The notes under the pieces were generated by a model. That model was given only the letters and a program-made list of their open reading frames with translations, made no database searches and was not told where the DNA came from. 64,000 nt of DNA from assembly GCA_009691715.1 (NCBI GenBank), contig SIAN01000004.1:95552-159551 (forward strand), in the 5' to 3' direction. The DNA comes from Planctomycetota bacterium (GTDB taxonomy: Bacteria > Planctomycetota > B15-G4 > SIAN01). A program made the position numbers and the translations under genes. Shown here one piece after another: positions 27,101-34,775 of this stretch (position 1 is the stretch's first letter; every line of letters begins with the position of its first letter).

Positions 27101-30006
27101 TCGTCGTCACTCACGCTCGCAGTGAGGACCTCGCTGGCCTCGAGCTCGCGAAGGACGCGCTGCGCGTGATCGGTCGCGAGGCCGCAGAGTCGGTCGACTC
27201 GTTCTCGCACCTGCGCCAGCAGCTCCCCGGAACGCCTTTCTTCCGCGCTGCGCTGTTCGCCGGCCAGCAGGTTGGCGAGCACCACGAACAGCACCACTAG
27301 CGGCGCGAGCGATGTGAGCAGGAACAGGAATGACAGGCGGGTGCGGACGCGGGCGACGCGGGACAGCGCGTCCACCAACAAGAGCAGCAGGAATGGCAGC
27401 GCGAGCAATCCGGCGCCCCACGCCACCAGGGTCCGGCCAGCCCGCAGCGCCAGGAGCTGCGGGCGCTCGCAGAAGAGCAGGACGTCGCAACCGGCGCCGC
27501 CGAGACTGCTCTGCAGCGTGCAGGTGAGCAATTCGTGTCCGAGTCGCCGTTCGCGCCGCACCTCACCACGGGCAACGCCCTGGGCCTCGCGCGCGAGCCC
27601 GGTTCCGAGCAATCGAGCGAGCTCGCCGCCGAGCTCACCGCCGACCTGGCGGATCACTCCGCCACGTGCGACCGCGAACCCGAGCGGCGGATCGCCTTTC
27701 ACGAGCTCCGCCCGCAGCGACGCGACCAGAGCGAGCTTCCCCTGCTCGAGCACGAGGGCATCAAGCCGCGGCGGTGGCGGCGGCTGGTCGAGCACCAGCG
27801 CGCTCATTCCGGCGATCACGAGCGCGCCACGTGACGCGCTCGGCTGCTCGATCTCGACCTTCGCGACGCGCAACGGCGCGCCTCCCGCCGGGGCCGGCAG
27901 TGGCAGCTCGTAGCCGTCGTAGTGGAGGAGACCTTGCCGCGTCTCGAACGTCGACGCGAGGAAGCTCGTCATCGACGCCGGATGCTGCGGCTCGTAGAGC
28001 TGCGCATCGTCGATCTCAAGCCCGGCGCGCAACGGGAAGCGCAACGGCTCCGCATCACCGTCGAGCGTCACGAGCACCCACGCGCGCACGCGCAGCGTCG
28101 CCGTGTCGGCCAGCGCACGCAGGACTGGCCCCTCGGCGCGGTAGTAGAGGCGCAACCGCTGCAGCTCGAGCAACCCCTGACCCGGCCGGCCGTAGAGCAG
28201 CGAGCGAGTTGCCTCGCCACCACCCTTGGGCGAAGCACGCAACTCGCGCGGCGCAGGCCGCCCACTCCGCATCGGCATCGGGTAGCCGTTGCGATCGCTG
28301 CCGCCGAGTGCGAGCGGCACAAATCGCGACGGCGCGCCGGCGAGCTCGAGAGTGATCCCGGAGACCCAAATCGTCGCGCCGGCGGCAGCCCGGGTGGGCG
28401 ACAACGTCAAGCGCGCCAGCGCCGCCTCGCCGTCAGCGCCGCCGGTCGCCGCATCGAGCTCGACGACAAAGTGATCGACGTGCCGCAGTTCCTGGCCGGC
28501 GACTTCCCCCGCAAGCCACGGCTCGTCACGAGGCCCCGCACGGAGCCGCGCCCGACCCCACGTTCGCGACTGATGGCCGATCGGGTCGCTGCGGGCGTCG
28601 TCGATCGTGAATCGCCGGATCTGCACCACGTCGGCCGGCCGATTCGCGAAGCGCAGCTGCACTTCGATCGCGTCGACGATCTGGCCAGTCTCCGCGAGCG
28701 CCGCGGCCGGCAGAAGAGCCGCCACCGCGAGGTGGACTCGTCGCACTCGCTGCGGTTCTTCGAGCGTGAAGTCGAGGACATCGATGCTGTCCGGAACCCC
28801 TCGCGGGCCGCCAATCCGGACGCCGTACTCGGAGAACGGGATGCCGGCGATCGGATCGAGCGAACGGTAGTCGCCCGGCCCTTTCTCGTCGTCGGCGAGC
28901 ACTGGCACCGCCGCGAATCGATTCGACTCGGCGATCGGTAGTTCGCGCCCCTCGAGCAACTCGCGCAGCAACACGTCATCGGCGCCACGCAGTCTTGCCG
29001 CCACCTCAGGCCGATCGAGATCACGAAGCGCCCGGTGGAGCGCGTCGCCGCGCGACCGCAGCGCCGACTCGACCCGCCACGTGGCGATCCGCTCGATGAC
29101 GTCCACGCCGAAGAGCAGCAGGCAGGCGATCGCGCCGAACCCAACCAATGCGACCAGATGCCAGCGGGCCGATCGTCGCTGCGCCGCGCGCCCGGCCCGC
29201 TTGGCCGTCTTCCCAACGACCCACATCAGCAGCAGCACCGCGAACGCCGCCGCGATTCCTACCCCGGTCGGCCGCTCGAGCGCGCGACCGCGTGGTTCGG
29301 CTGGGTCGCCCTCGAACCGAAGCTGCGGCAGAGTCGATCCTGCCGTCGGCCGCTCGACCACTCCGCTCCACGACAGGTCGACGCGATCGGAGATCTGCTC
29401 GCCCTCGGCGCGTTCGCCGCCGTCCTTGTCGCGAACGGCGAGCTCGAACCCGATCGAAGGCATCGACTGCGGGTCGATCGCGAGCGGCCTCAACGGCAAC
29501 CGCGCCTCGATCATGAACGAACCGCTTCCTTCGGCAACTTCGCGCGTCGCGAGCTCGATGCCGGCGATCCCGCCCGCGCCAAGGAGCGGCTTTCCCTGCC
29601 AACGCACCACGCCGAAGCGGCGACCGACGTTGAACGGCAGCAGGACGAGGCGAGTGCGCGCCGGCGCGACGCCGGCCGCGGGAAGCGGCTCCAGGCTGAC
29701 TTCGATCCCGTCAGCGTCCCAGAAGTTCGGCGTGTCCGCGACCCGTTGCTCGTCCTGCAGCTGGAACGCGATGTAGAGCGCATCACGATCGAACCGGACG
29801 ACCGCGGACGCGCTCACATCCTTCTGCGCCGGAGGGTTCGGCGCCGCGAGCGGACGCCAATCGCCCTCGCTGAGCTGCCACTCGGAGACGTCTCCATCCA
29901 CCACGATCGGTCGCGCGAGCGCCGGGCATTCGAATGGCCCGCCGTCCGCGTCGGTCCGGGACGGCGCGAGGAGCAGCGTGGAGACGAGCAAGGAACAGAA
30001 TGGCAT
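24151..30006 (-). CDS. Giant membrane-bound sigma-54 transcriptional activator with sensor modules
   Basis: 1951 aa. After a signal-like N-terminus, residues ~25-215 resemble a carbohydrate-binding family 9/DOMON-like domain (PIVVDGDVSEWQ, ALYIAFQLQDEQR). Transmembrane helices appear near 245-305, 870-915 and 1160-1185. A HAMP-like linker (GITRPIARMLRGAM) follows, then a GAF-like domain (~1245-1400) and a degenerate GGDEF-like domain (~1400-1530). A canonical AAA+ domain (~1575-1810) has GETGTGKE, GHEKGAFTGA, LFLDEV and WPGNVRELRNVIE. The C-terminus is a DeoR-like winged helix (ISQRTALRELAELVEGGFL) rather than a Fis domain. It probably senses an envelope or saccharide signal and activates sigma-54 promoters directly from the membrane. 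Signal and targets are unknown. Confidence 0.85.
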   Translation of the reverse strand: MPFCSLLVSTLLLAPSRTDADGGPFECPALARPIVVDGDVSEWQLSEGDWRPLAAPNPPAQKDVSASAVVRFDRDALYIAFQLQDEQRVADTPNFWDADGIEVSLEPLPAAGVAPARTRLVLLPFNVGRRFGVVRWQGKPLLGAGGIAGIELATREVAEGSGSFMIEARLPLRPLAIDPQSMPSIGFELAVRDKDGGERAEGEQISDRVDLSWSGVVERPTAGSTLPQLRFEGDPAEPRGRALERPTGVGIAAAFAVLLLMWVVGKTAKRAGRAAQRRSARWHLVALVGFGAIACLLLFGVDVIERIATWRVESALRSRGDALHRALRDLDRPEVAARLRGADDVLLRELLEGRELPIAESNRFAAVPVLADDEKGPGDYRSLDPIAGIPFSEYGVRIGGPRGVPDSIDVLDFTLEEPQRVRRVHLAVAALLPAAALAETGQIVDAIEVQLRFANRPADVVQIRRFTIDDARSDPIGHQSRTWGRARLRAGPRDEPWLAGEVAGQELRHVDHFVVELDAATGGADGEAALARLTLSPTRAAAGATIWVSGITLELAGAPSRFVPLALGGSDRNGYPMPMRSGRPAPRELRASPKGGGEATRSLLYGRPGQGLLELQRLRLYYRAEGPVLRALADTATLRVRAWVLVTLDGDAEPLRFPLRAGLEIDDAQLYEPQHPASMTSFLASTFETRQGLLHYDGYELPLPAPAGGAPLRVAKVEIEQPSASRGALVIAGMSALVLDQPPPPPRLDALVLEQGKLALVASLRAELVKGDPPLGFAVARGGVIRQVGGELGGELARLLGTGLAREAQGVARGEVRRERRLGHELLTCTLQSSLGGAGCDVLLFCERPQLLALRAGRTLVAWGAGLLALPFLLLLLVDALSRVARVRTRLSFLFLLTSLAPLVVLFVVLANLLAGEQRSAEERRSGELLAQVRERVDRLCGLATDHAQRVLRELEASEVLTASVSDDEVRRRLQQMAPAFPDPDATVAIVVEAPSEEGAARRIHSDALVASDPRFDAPNEGLALSWGEVVFSGSAENRRRGFKVRVAGRVDRAVLAALRLEPGDSEATALIAPRQERAGGDVDGGEPLATRGALRIDGSIARAAARELDAGRGSYFEPLAGGGTCGFDLLRGSAGDAVAVVAASIGARPLRVRIGPLDVDLTWFVLVLGAVILAASNFLGAVVTDGITRPIARMLRGAMQRIEGARLAPRLVAGRDDGEDEVASLETSVERLWDELAQSGRQQALLIELIGAMSQPADLPERARRALGFVRELVGGRASCCYLVDPVDESLANIVETRDPAAAPFPARLELKEARDWLRERRPRSVDLSEIAGGAPDWAAEGRRLLVLPLELGVQAIGLIVVVDDAPIDPLAQRDPALVAGVVGQAAAGIERARLATRTIEDPETGLAAHGYFAARVNEELDRAAHGRRPIVVLQARLELPNAADPERREEVRRIAGVLAREMRRICRDREIVGRAGPLELEALLPYGGRPRAEEIVTQWRERLSDPQAIGPDLVMRLRAAFVVFPEEARSADFLFGLLRRRLDASIVAEASPKAEETLERFRQRFPEYGFGSARMQPVLRQLEKVAASDASVLLVGETGTGKEVAAQLLHRLSPRAGAAFVVLNCAALPEALLEAELFGHEKGAFTGAEQRRIGRFEQAHGGTLFLDEVAEIPLTVQVKLLRVLQERKIHRLGGREEIAVDVRLVAATHRVLEREVLAGTFREDLLYRLKVVTLELPPLRERLDEIPHLVDRFLAARRAIDPNCRVRGIEPAALDSLARHAWPGNVRELRNVIERAIVLGEGEWIRRDDLDLGTAAVVERAGASRDGRSSAQVAAVVDNLAPPAPTAPRDPLPGGETTGALPPVAASGTVARDPQAPPTRPPFTERQTRLLALVRADGGAITSKRYCEHAVISQRTALRELAELVEGGFLIRDGSRRGAVYRLVSADGG

Positions 30007-30096
30007 CGCGAAGGTGCCGCCGACGCAGATGGGGAGCGGCGCGAGTCGGCGTACGTTACGGCGCGGCAACCGGCGCCGTGCCGCCCCGAAATGCGA

Positions 30097-30131
30097 GCGG
30101 CCCGGCCGACCGCTTGAGTCGACCGGGCCGC
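30097..30131 (-). terminator. Terminator hairpin after the cold-shock gene
   Basis: A 14-base arm (30097-30110) pairs with 30118-30131, with one internal mismatch and a 7-base loop. It begins 24 bases after the cold-shock stop codon and precedes the giant regulator gene, so it should insulate the two. Confidence 0.7.
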
Positions 30132-30154
30132 CGATCATCTCAAACGAACTCGCC

Positions 30155-30376
30155 TTACGGCGTTTCGGTCACCGCTTCGAGGCGGCGCACTTTCTCGGCG
30201 TAGAGACCCTTGGTGCCCTGAACGACGTCGCACTCGACGGCTTCGCCGTCGCGCAGCGTCTTGAAGCCTTCACCCTCGATCTGGGAGTAGTGGACGAAGA
30301 TGTCCTCCATCCCATCGATGCTGATGAAGCCGTAGCCCTTCTTGTTGTCGAACCACTTGATCTTCCCGTTCGGCAT
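30155..30376 (-). CDS. Cold-shock domain protein
   Basis: 73-aa single OB-fold RNA/DNA-binding protein of the CspA family. GKIKWFDNKKGYGFI contains RNP1, and DIFVHYSQIEGEGFK contains RNP2. Conserved aromatic residues are in place. It lacks any extension. AGGAG is nine bases upstream of the ATG. A long upstream non-coding region could provide the regulated 5' leader typical of these genes. It is followed by a strong hairpin. Confidence 0.95.
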   Translation of the reverse strand: MPNGKIKWFDNKKGYGFISIDGMEDIFVHYSQIEGEGFKTLRDGEAVECDVVQGTKGLYAEKVRRLEAVTETP

Positions 30377-30754
30377 GGACTCGAACTCCTGGCGCTGTCG
30401 CAGGTCCCGAATGAACCGACATCACTGCCGGTGAGTGTTGCTGCTTTGGCGGCGCCACCGCGGGATCGCGGTCGACTGCCGTGGACGCCTACCTCGGCGG
30501 CTCGCCCATGCGCCTGCGAGCACATGGGTCAACATGGAATCGTCGCTCGGATGCTGCTTTCTTGGTCCGCGAACTTCTCCCGGCTGGGCCGGCGCGGGTG
30601 CCGGCAGGCCTCGCTTGTCAGTACCTCGCGGCGCAGTACTTGTCCGTTCAGTACTCGTCCGCTCGTCGCGTCGTCGCGCTCATTCGCCTGGTCCAATCGA
30701 CCCTGTGCCAAAACGCGGCGCGCTGCGCACGGCCCTCCGCCCCCTGCCGCTCGC
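30377..30754. other. Intergenic region with a 15-bp tandem repeat
   Basis: 378 bases between the PNPase stop and the cold-shock start. CAGTAC recurs at 30619, 30634 and 30649 within imperfect 15-bp tandem units ending in CCG or CGG. Plus-strand open frames are low-complexity shadows. The region probably contains the cold-shock promoter and 5' leader, but no element was assigned with confidence. Confidence 0.45.
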
Positions 30755-33388
30755 TCAGCGACGGCGTCGCCGACGGCGAAGCCCGCCGTCGCCGCCACCT
30801 TGATCGCCTTCGAATCCATCGCCCGGACCACCCATCGGATCGGCCGCGTTTCCCGGTTCTGGTCCGGGACCTTCTGCAGGTGCCCCACTCGAGGGGTTGT
30901 TGAATCGAGGATCGTGTGGCGCATCGCCACGGTTGCCACCGCCACCGCCGCCATGGCCCTCACCGCCACTGGCTTGGCTGCCGCCGCCAGCGCCATGGCC
31001 GCCGCCACCACCGGCGTAGCCGCCGCCACCACCGGCGTAGCCACCACCACCACCACCACCACCGCCGCCGCCGTAGCCGCCACCGCGCGGTCCGCCGCCG
31101 CCGCCGCCGCCGCCGTGACCGCCACCACCGTGGCCGCCGCCGCCGCCGCCACCGTGGCCGCCGCCGCCGTGGCCGCCGCCGCCACCATCGCGACGAGGCG
31201 GACGCGGGCCGTCATCGGGCCGACCGCCACCGCCACGCGGTGCACCAGGATTGGCGCGCGCGCTCACCTTGATCTTCCCGCTCGGGTCGACGTTGATGAC
31301 CTTGACCTTGATCTTGTGGCCGACGTCGCAGATGTCGCGCGGATCGCGGACGAAGTCGTCCGACATCTCGGTGACGTGGAGCAGAGCTTCCTGGCCCGGC
31401 ACCAGCTCGACGAAGGCCCCGAAGTCGCGCATCTCGACGACCGTGCCCTCGAAGGCATCACCAATCTGCACTTCCTTGGTGAAGGCGTCGACGAAGCGCG
31501 CGGCCTCCTCGATCGCCTCCTGGCTCTTGCCCGAGATGATCACCTTGCCGGTGTCGTCGACCTCGACGTTGGTGCCGGTGCGCTCCTGGATCATCCGGAT
31601 GTTCTTGCCGCCCGGCCCGATCAGCGCGCCGATCTTCTGGATCGGGATCATGCGGCGCGCGACGCGCGGCGCGTGCTGCGACACCGTCGGCCGTCCGGCC
31701 GCAAGCACCGAGTTCATGATGCCAAGGATGTGGAGGCGGCCTTCGCGCGCCTGCGCGAGCGCCTGCTTCATGATCCCAAGGTCGAGTCCCTGGATCTTGA
31801 CATCCATCTGCATCGCGGTGATGCCGGCGGCCGTTCCCGCCACCTTGAAGTCCATGTCGCCGTCGTGATCCTCGCCGCCGAGGATGTCGGAGAGGATCTT
31901 CGTGCGCGTGCCGTCGGTGACCAGCCCCATCGCGATGCCGGCGACCGGCGCCGAGAGCGGCACGCCGGCATCCATCATCGCGAGCGATCCGGCGCAGACC
32001 GACGCCATCGACGAACTGCCATTGCTCTCGAGGATGTCGGAGATCACGCGGATCGTGTAGGGGAAGGCTTCGTCCGACGGCACGACCGCGGTCAGCGCGC
32101 GCTCGGCGAGCATGCCGTGGCCGATCTCGCGTCGGCCCGGGCCGCGGATCGGCTTGACCTCGTTCACGCTGAACGGCGGGAAGTTGTAGTCGAGATAGAA
32201 GCGCTTGCGGATCGGATCGCGCAGTCCGTCGACGCGCTGTTCGTCATCCTGGGTGCCGAGCGTGACCTGCGTCAGCGACTGCGTCTCGCCGCGGGTGAAG
32301 ACCGCGGTGCCGTGCACGCGCGGGAGGAGGCCAAGCGCGATGCGGATCGGACGGACGGTCTTCAGGTCGCGGCCGTCGGCGCGCAGATCCTCGGCGAGGA
32401 TCATTTCGCGGGTGCGCTCGGAGACGAGTTCGCCCCAGAGGGCCTTGATCTCCTTCTCGCGCTTGTCGCGCTCCGGCGTCCCGGCGGTGAGGTGCGCGAC
32501 CTGGCGCTCGATGGTCTTGCCGCCAAACTCCTTCAGCGCCGCCTTCTGGGCGTGCTTGCCGGGCGTGAGGATCGCCTTGCGCAGGTCGGTCCAGGCCTCG
32601 CCCTTCATCTTCGCGTAGGCCGCCTCATCGCGCTTCGGCGCGGTGACCGCGAGCTTCGCCTTGTTCCCGGTCTTCTCCCGCAGTTCGTCGAGTGCGTCGC
32701 AGATCGTCTGGATCGCCTTCCAACCGAACTCGATCGCGGCGTGCATCGCCGCTTCGCTGATGCCCTTGGCGCCCGCTTCGACCATCGAGACCGCCGTGCG
32801 ATGGCCCGCGACCACGAGGTCGAGGTCGCCGTCCTTGCGCTCCGCGTCGGTCGGCATCAGGATCGGCTGGCCGTCCTTCAGCGCGACGCGGACCGCGCCG
32901 CCCGGACCGTTGAACGGGATCTTCGAGATGTGCAGGCAGGCGAATGCGCCGATCACACCGAGGACATCGGGGTCGAACTCGGGGTCGGCCGAGATCACGG
33001 TGGCCATGACCTCGACTTCGTCCTTGTAGCCGGCCGTGAACAGCGGCCGGATCGGCCGATCCATCAGACGCGAGGTGAGGACCTCTTTCTGCGTCGGGCG
33101 CGTCTCGCGCTTGATGAAGCCGCCCGGGAACTTGCCGGCAGCCGAGGTGCGCTCGCGATAGTCCATCGTCAGCGGGAAGAAGTCCTGCTCGCGGAACGGC
33201 TTGCCGGAAGAGACGGCGACCAGCACGTGCGAGTCGCGGTAGCTGACCAGCACCGCGCCATCGGCCTGCCGCGCGAGGAGCCCGGTCTGGATCCGCAGCG
33301 TTTCGCGGCCGAGCTTGCGCTCCACCGTGATCGCCGTGTCGAGGTAGCCCTGGCCGTGGGTCGATGCGGCGGATGGATCCATGTTCAC
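30755..33388 (-). CDS. pnp: Polyribonucleotide nucleotidyltransferase with long glycine-rich tail
   Basis: 877-aa phosphorolytic 3'-5' exoribonuclease of the RNA degradosome. Two RNase PH domains are visible: MDYRERTSAAGKFPGGF in the first, LGGEDHDGDMDFKVAGT in the second. A KH domain (KIGALIGPGGKNIRMIQ) and an S1 domain (GTVVEMRDFGAFVELVPG) follow. About 165 residues beyond the S1 domain are extremely glycine-rich, with His, Tyr and Arg, ending in a run of seven arginines. This tail is absent from E. coli PNPase and resembles RGG/low-complexity RNA-binding tails. The GTG at 33388 has GGAAGG six bases before it; an ATG lies at 33382. It follows rpsO as in many bacteria. Confidence 0.95.
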   Translation of the reverse strand: MNMDPSAASTHGQGYLDTAITVERKLGRETLRIQTGLLARQADGAVLVSYRDSHVLVAVSSGKPFREQDFFPLTMDYRERTSAAGKFPGGFIKRETRPTQKEVLTSRLMDRPIRPLFTAGYKDEVEVMATVISADPEFDPDVLGVIGAFACLHISKIPFNGPGGAVRVALKDGQPILMPTDAERKDGDLDLVVAGHRTAVSMVEAGAKGISEAAMHAAIEFGWKAIQTICDALDELREKTGNKAKLAVTAPKRDEAAYAKMKGEAWTDLRKAILTPGKHAQKAALKEFGGKTIERQVAHLTAGTPERDKREKEIKALWGELVSERTREMILAEDLRADGRDLKTVRPIRIALGLLPRVHGTAVFTRGETQSLTQVTLGTQDDEQRVDGLRDPIRKRFYLDYNFPPFSVNEVKPIRGPGRREIGHGMLAERALTAVVPSDEAFPYTIRVISDILESNGSSSMASVCAGSLAMMDAGVPLSAPVAGIAMGLVTDGTRTKILSDILGGEDHDGDMDFKVAGTAAGITAMQMDVKIQGLDLGIMKQALAQAREGRLHILGIMNSVLAAGRPTVSQHAPRVARRMIPIQKIGALIGPGGKNIRMIQERTGTNVEVDDTGKVIISGKSQEAIEEAARFVDAFTKEVQIGDAFEGTVVEMRDFGAFVELVPGQEALLHVTEMSDDFVRDPRDICDVGHKIKVKVINVDPSGKIKVSARANPGAPRGGGGRPDDGPRPPRRDGGGGGHGGGGHGGGGGGGHGGGGHGGGGGGGGPRGGGYGGGGGGGGGGGYAGGGGGYAGGGGGHGAGGGSQASGGEGHGGGGGGNRGDAPHDPRFNNPSSGAPAEGPGPEPGNAADPMGGPGDGFEGDQGGGDGGLRRRRRRR

Positions 33389-33590
33389 TGACTGCCTTCC
33401 TTCTTCGCGGATTGCTCAGTTCGGGAGCGGGTGGCGAGACGCGAGCGCTGCGGCTTCGCAGCACGGCCCCGAGGGTTCTCTCGGGGGGATGGCGCGGCCG
33501 GCCGGCGCCGGATCGAGCCGCTGACCGATGCGGTGCGGACACGCTCGCCGACCAGCGACGAGCGGTCCTCCCTGCGCGACGACACTTCGC
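33389..33590 (-). promoter_or_regulatory. rpsO-pnp intergenic hairpins
   Basis: Two stem-loops lie between rpsO and pnp. One has GCTGCG and CGCAGC arms near 33447-33462; the other pairs 33467-33473 with 33480-33486. In many bacteria this spacer holds RNase III processing or attenuation hairpins that control pnp. The same role is plausible here but not proved. Confidence 0.4.
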
Positions 33591-33863
33591 TCAGTTCGCG
33601 CGCAGACCGAGTCGCTTGGTCAGCGCTTCGTAGCGCTGACGGCTCCTGCTCTTCAGGAACTTGAGCAGCGTGTTGCGCTTGCTCACCATCATCAGCAGGC
33701 CGCGACGGCCGGCGTAGTCGCTCTTGTGCGACTTGAAGTGGTCGGTGAGCCCTTTGATGCGCTCGCTGAGGAGCGCTACCTGAACTTCGGGCGAGCCGGT
33801 GTCCTGCTCGCCGATGCGGAAGTCCTGGATGAGCTTGGTCTTGGTTGCTGCGGGAGTGGCCAT
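33591..33863 (-). CDS. rpsO: 30S ribosomal protein S15
   Basis: 90-aa small-subunit protein binding the 16S rRNA central domain. Family stretches are GSPEVQVALLSERIKGLTDH, SDYAGRRGLLMMVSKRNTLL and KRLGL at the end. Length is typical. GGAAG lies about eight bases before the ATG. A CGGGCG/CGCCCG stem just upstream (about 33874-33888) could be an autoregulatory leader. Confidence 0.97.
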   Translation of the reverse strand: MATPAATKTKLIQDFRIGEQDTGSPEVQVALLSERIKGLTDHFKSHKSDYAGRRGLLMMVSKRNTLLKFLKSRSRQRYEALTKRLGLRAN

Positions 33864-34036
33864 TCACGTCTTCCGGGCGAGGCGCCCGAACCTTCCTCGG
33901 GGGGTCGTCGCGGTCAGCCACGCGCATGGTGGCGCCGTCCACGACCGGCTCTTTTTTGGTCTCGAAGGGCGAGGACGCTAGCAGCGCCCATGCGGGCAGT
34001 AAACCCTCGACTTCGACCGCTCGCGGCGGAGCGCGC

Positions 34037-34762
34037 TCAACGGGCCGGCGGTTGCCACGCCACCGCCACGCCAACCTGCGCGGCCGCTCGCAGGAAGCGC
34101 TGACAGGATTCGCAGGTCGCGCATGGCACCGCCCCCCCCTCGTAGCAGGGCCACAGGCGGTCGATCGGGAGCTTCCGCGACTGCGCGCTGGCCAGGATCG
34201 CGGTTTTGTCGAGGGCGCCCGTCGGCGCATCCACGCGCACGCGGCCCCGGGTGGAGAAGCGAAGCGCGGCATCGAGCGCCTGCAGGTACTCGAGCGAGTT
34301 GTCGGGGAAGGTCGCCGCCTCCTCCCGGTTGAAGCCCACCACAACCCGGGTGGCACCCACCGCCTCGGCGAACGCCGCCGCCACCTCGACGAAGACGCCG
34401 TTGCGGTTCGGCACCCAGACGCGGTCGGCAGACTCGACCACCGCCGCGCCGCCGCGATCGATCGTCGCGCGGTCGGGTCGCGGGAGCGCCACGTTGCGGT
34501 CAAGCAACGCGCCGGCCGAAGGCAGCCGCGCGAAGAAGTCGAGCTTCACGACTTCGTGGCGGACGCAAAACCAGCGCGAGAGTTCGGCCGCCCGCTCGAC
34601 CTCGCGCGCCGCCGCCCGCTGGCCGTAGTCGATCGTGAGCGCAAGCACGACCGGTGCGCGTTCGATCGCGAGCGCGAGCGCGACCGTCGAGTCGAGCCCC
34701 GCCGATAGGAGCGCGACCGCTGTCCCATCCGTCGGCTTCCGGTCCTCGGCCGTTCCGATCAC
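34037..34762 (-). CDS. queC: 7-cyano-7-deazaguanine synthase (QueC)
   Basis: 241-aa ATP-dependent enzyme converting 7-carboxy-7-deazaguanine to preQ0 for queuosine. The PP-loop LLSAGLDSTVAL, the VPNRNG and VGFNREEAATFPDNS motifs, and the zinc cluster CYEGGAVPCATCESC are all present. The first PP-loop glycine is replaced by alanine. Other queuosine genes are not nearby. The GTG at 34762 is 13 bases after the stop of the large lipoprotein gene, so the two are probably cotranscribed. Confidence 0.9.
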   Translation of the reverse strand: MIGTAEDRKPTDGTAVALLSAGLDSTVALALAIERAPVVLALTIDYGQRAAAREVERAAELSRWFCVRHEVVKLDFFARLPSAGALLDRNVALPRPDRATIDRGGAAVVESADRVWVPNRNGVFVEVAAAFAEAVGATRVVVGFNREEAATFPDNSLEYLQALDAALRFSTRGRVRVDAPTGALDKTAILASAQSRKLPIDRLWPCYEGGAVPCATCESCQRFLRAAAQVGVAVAWQPPAR

Positions 34763-34775
34763 TTCGTCGTTCCGT

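Noticed and set aside
30900..31260. Alanine- and threonine-rich frames and GCC repeats that look like a satellite
   Set aside because: They are the reverse strand of the glycine-rich tail of PNPase.
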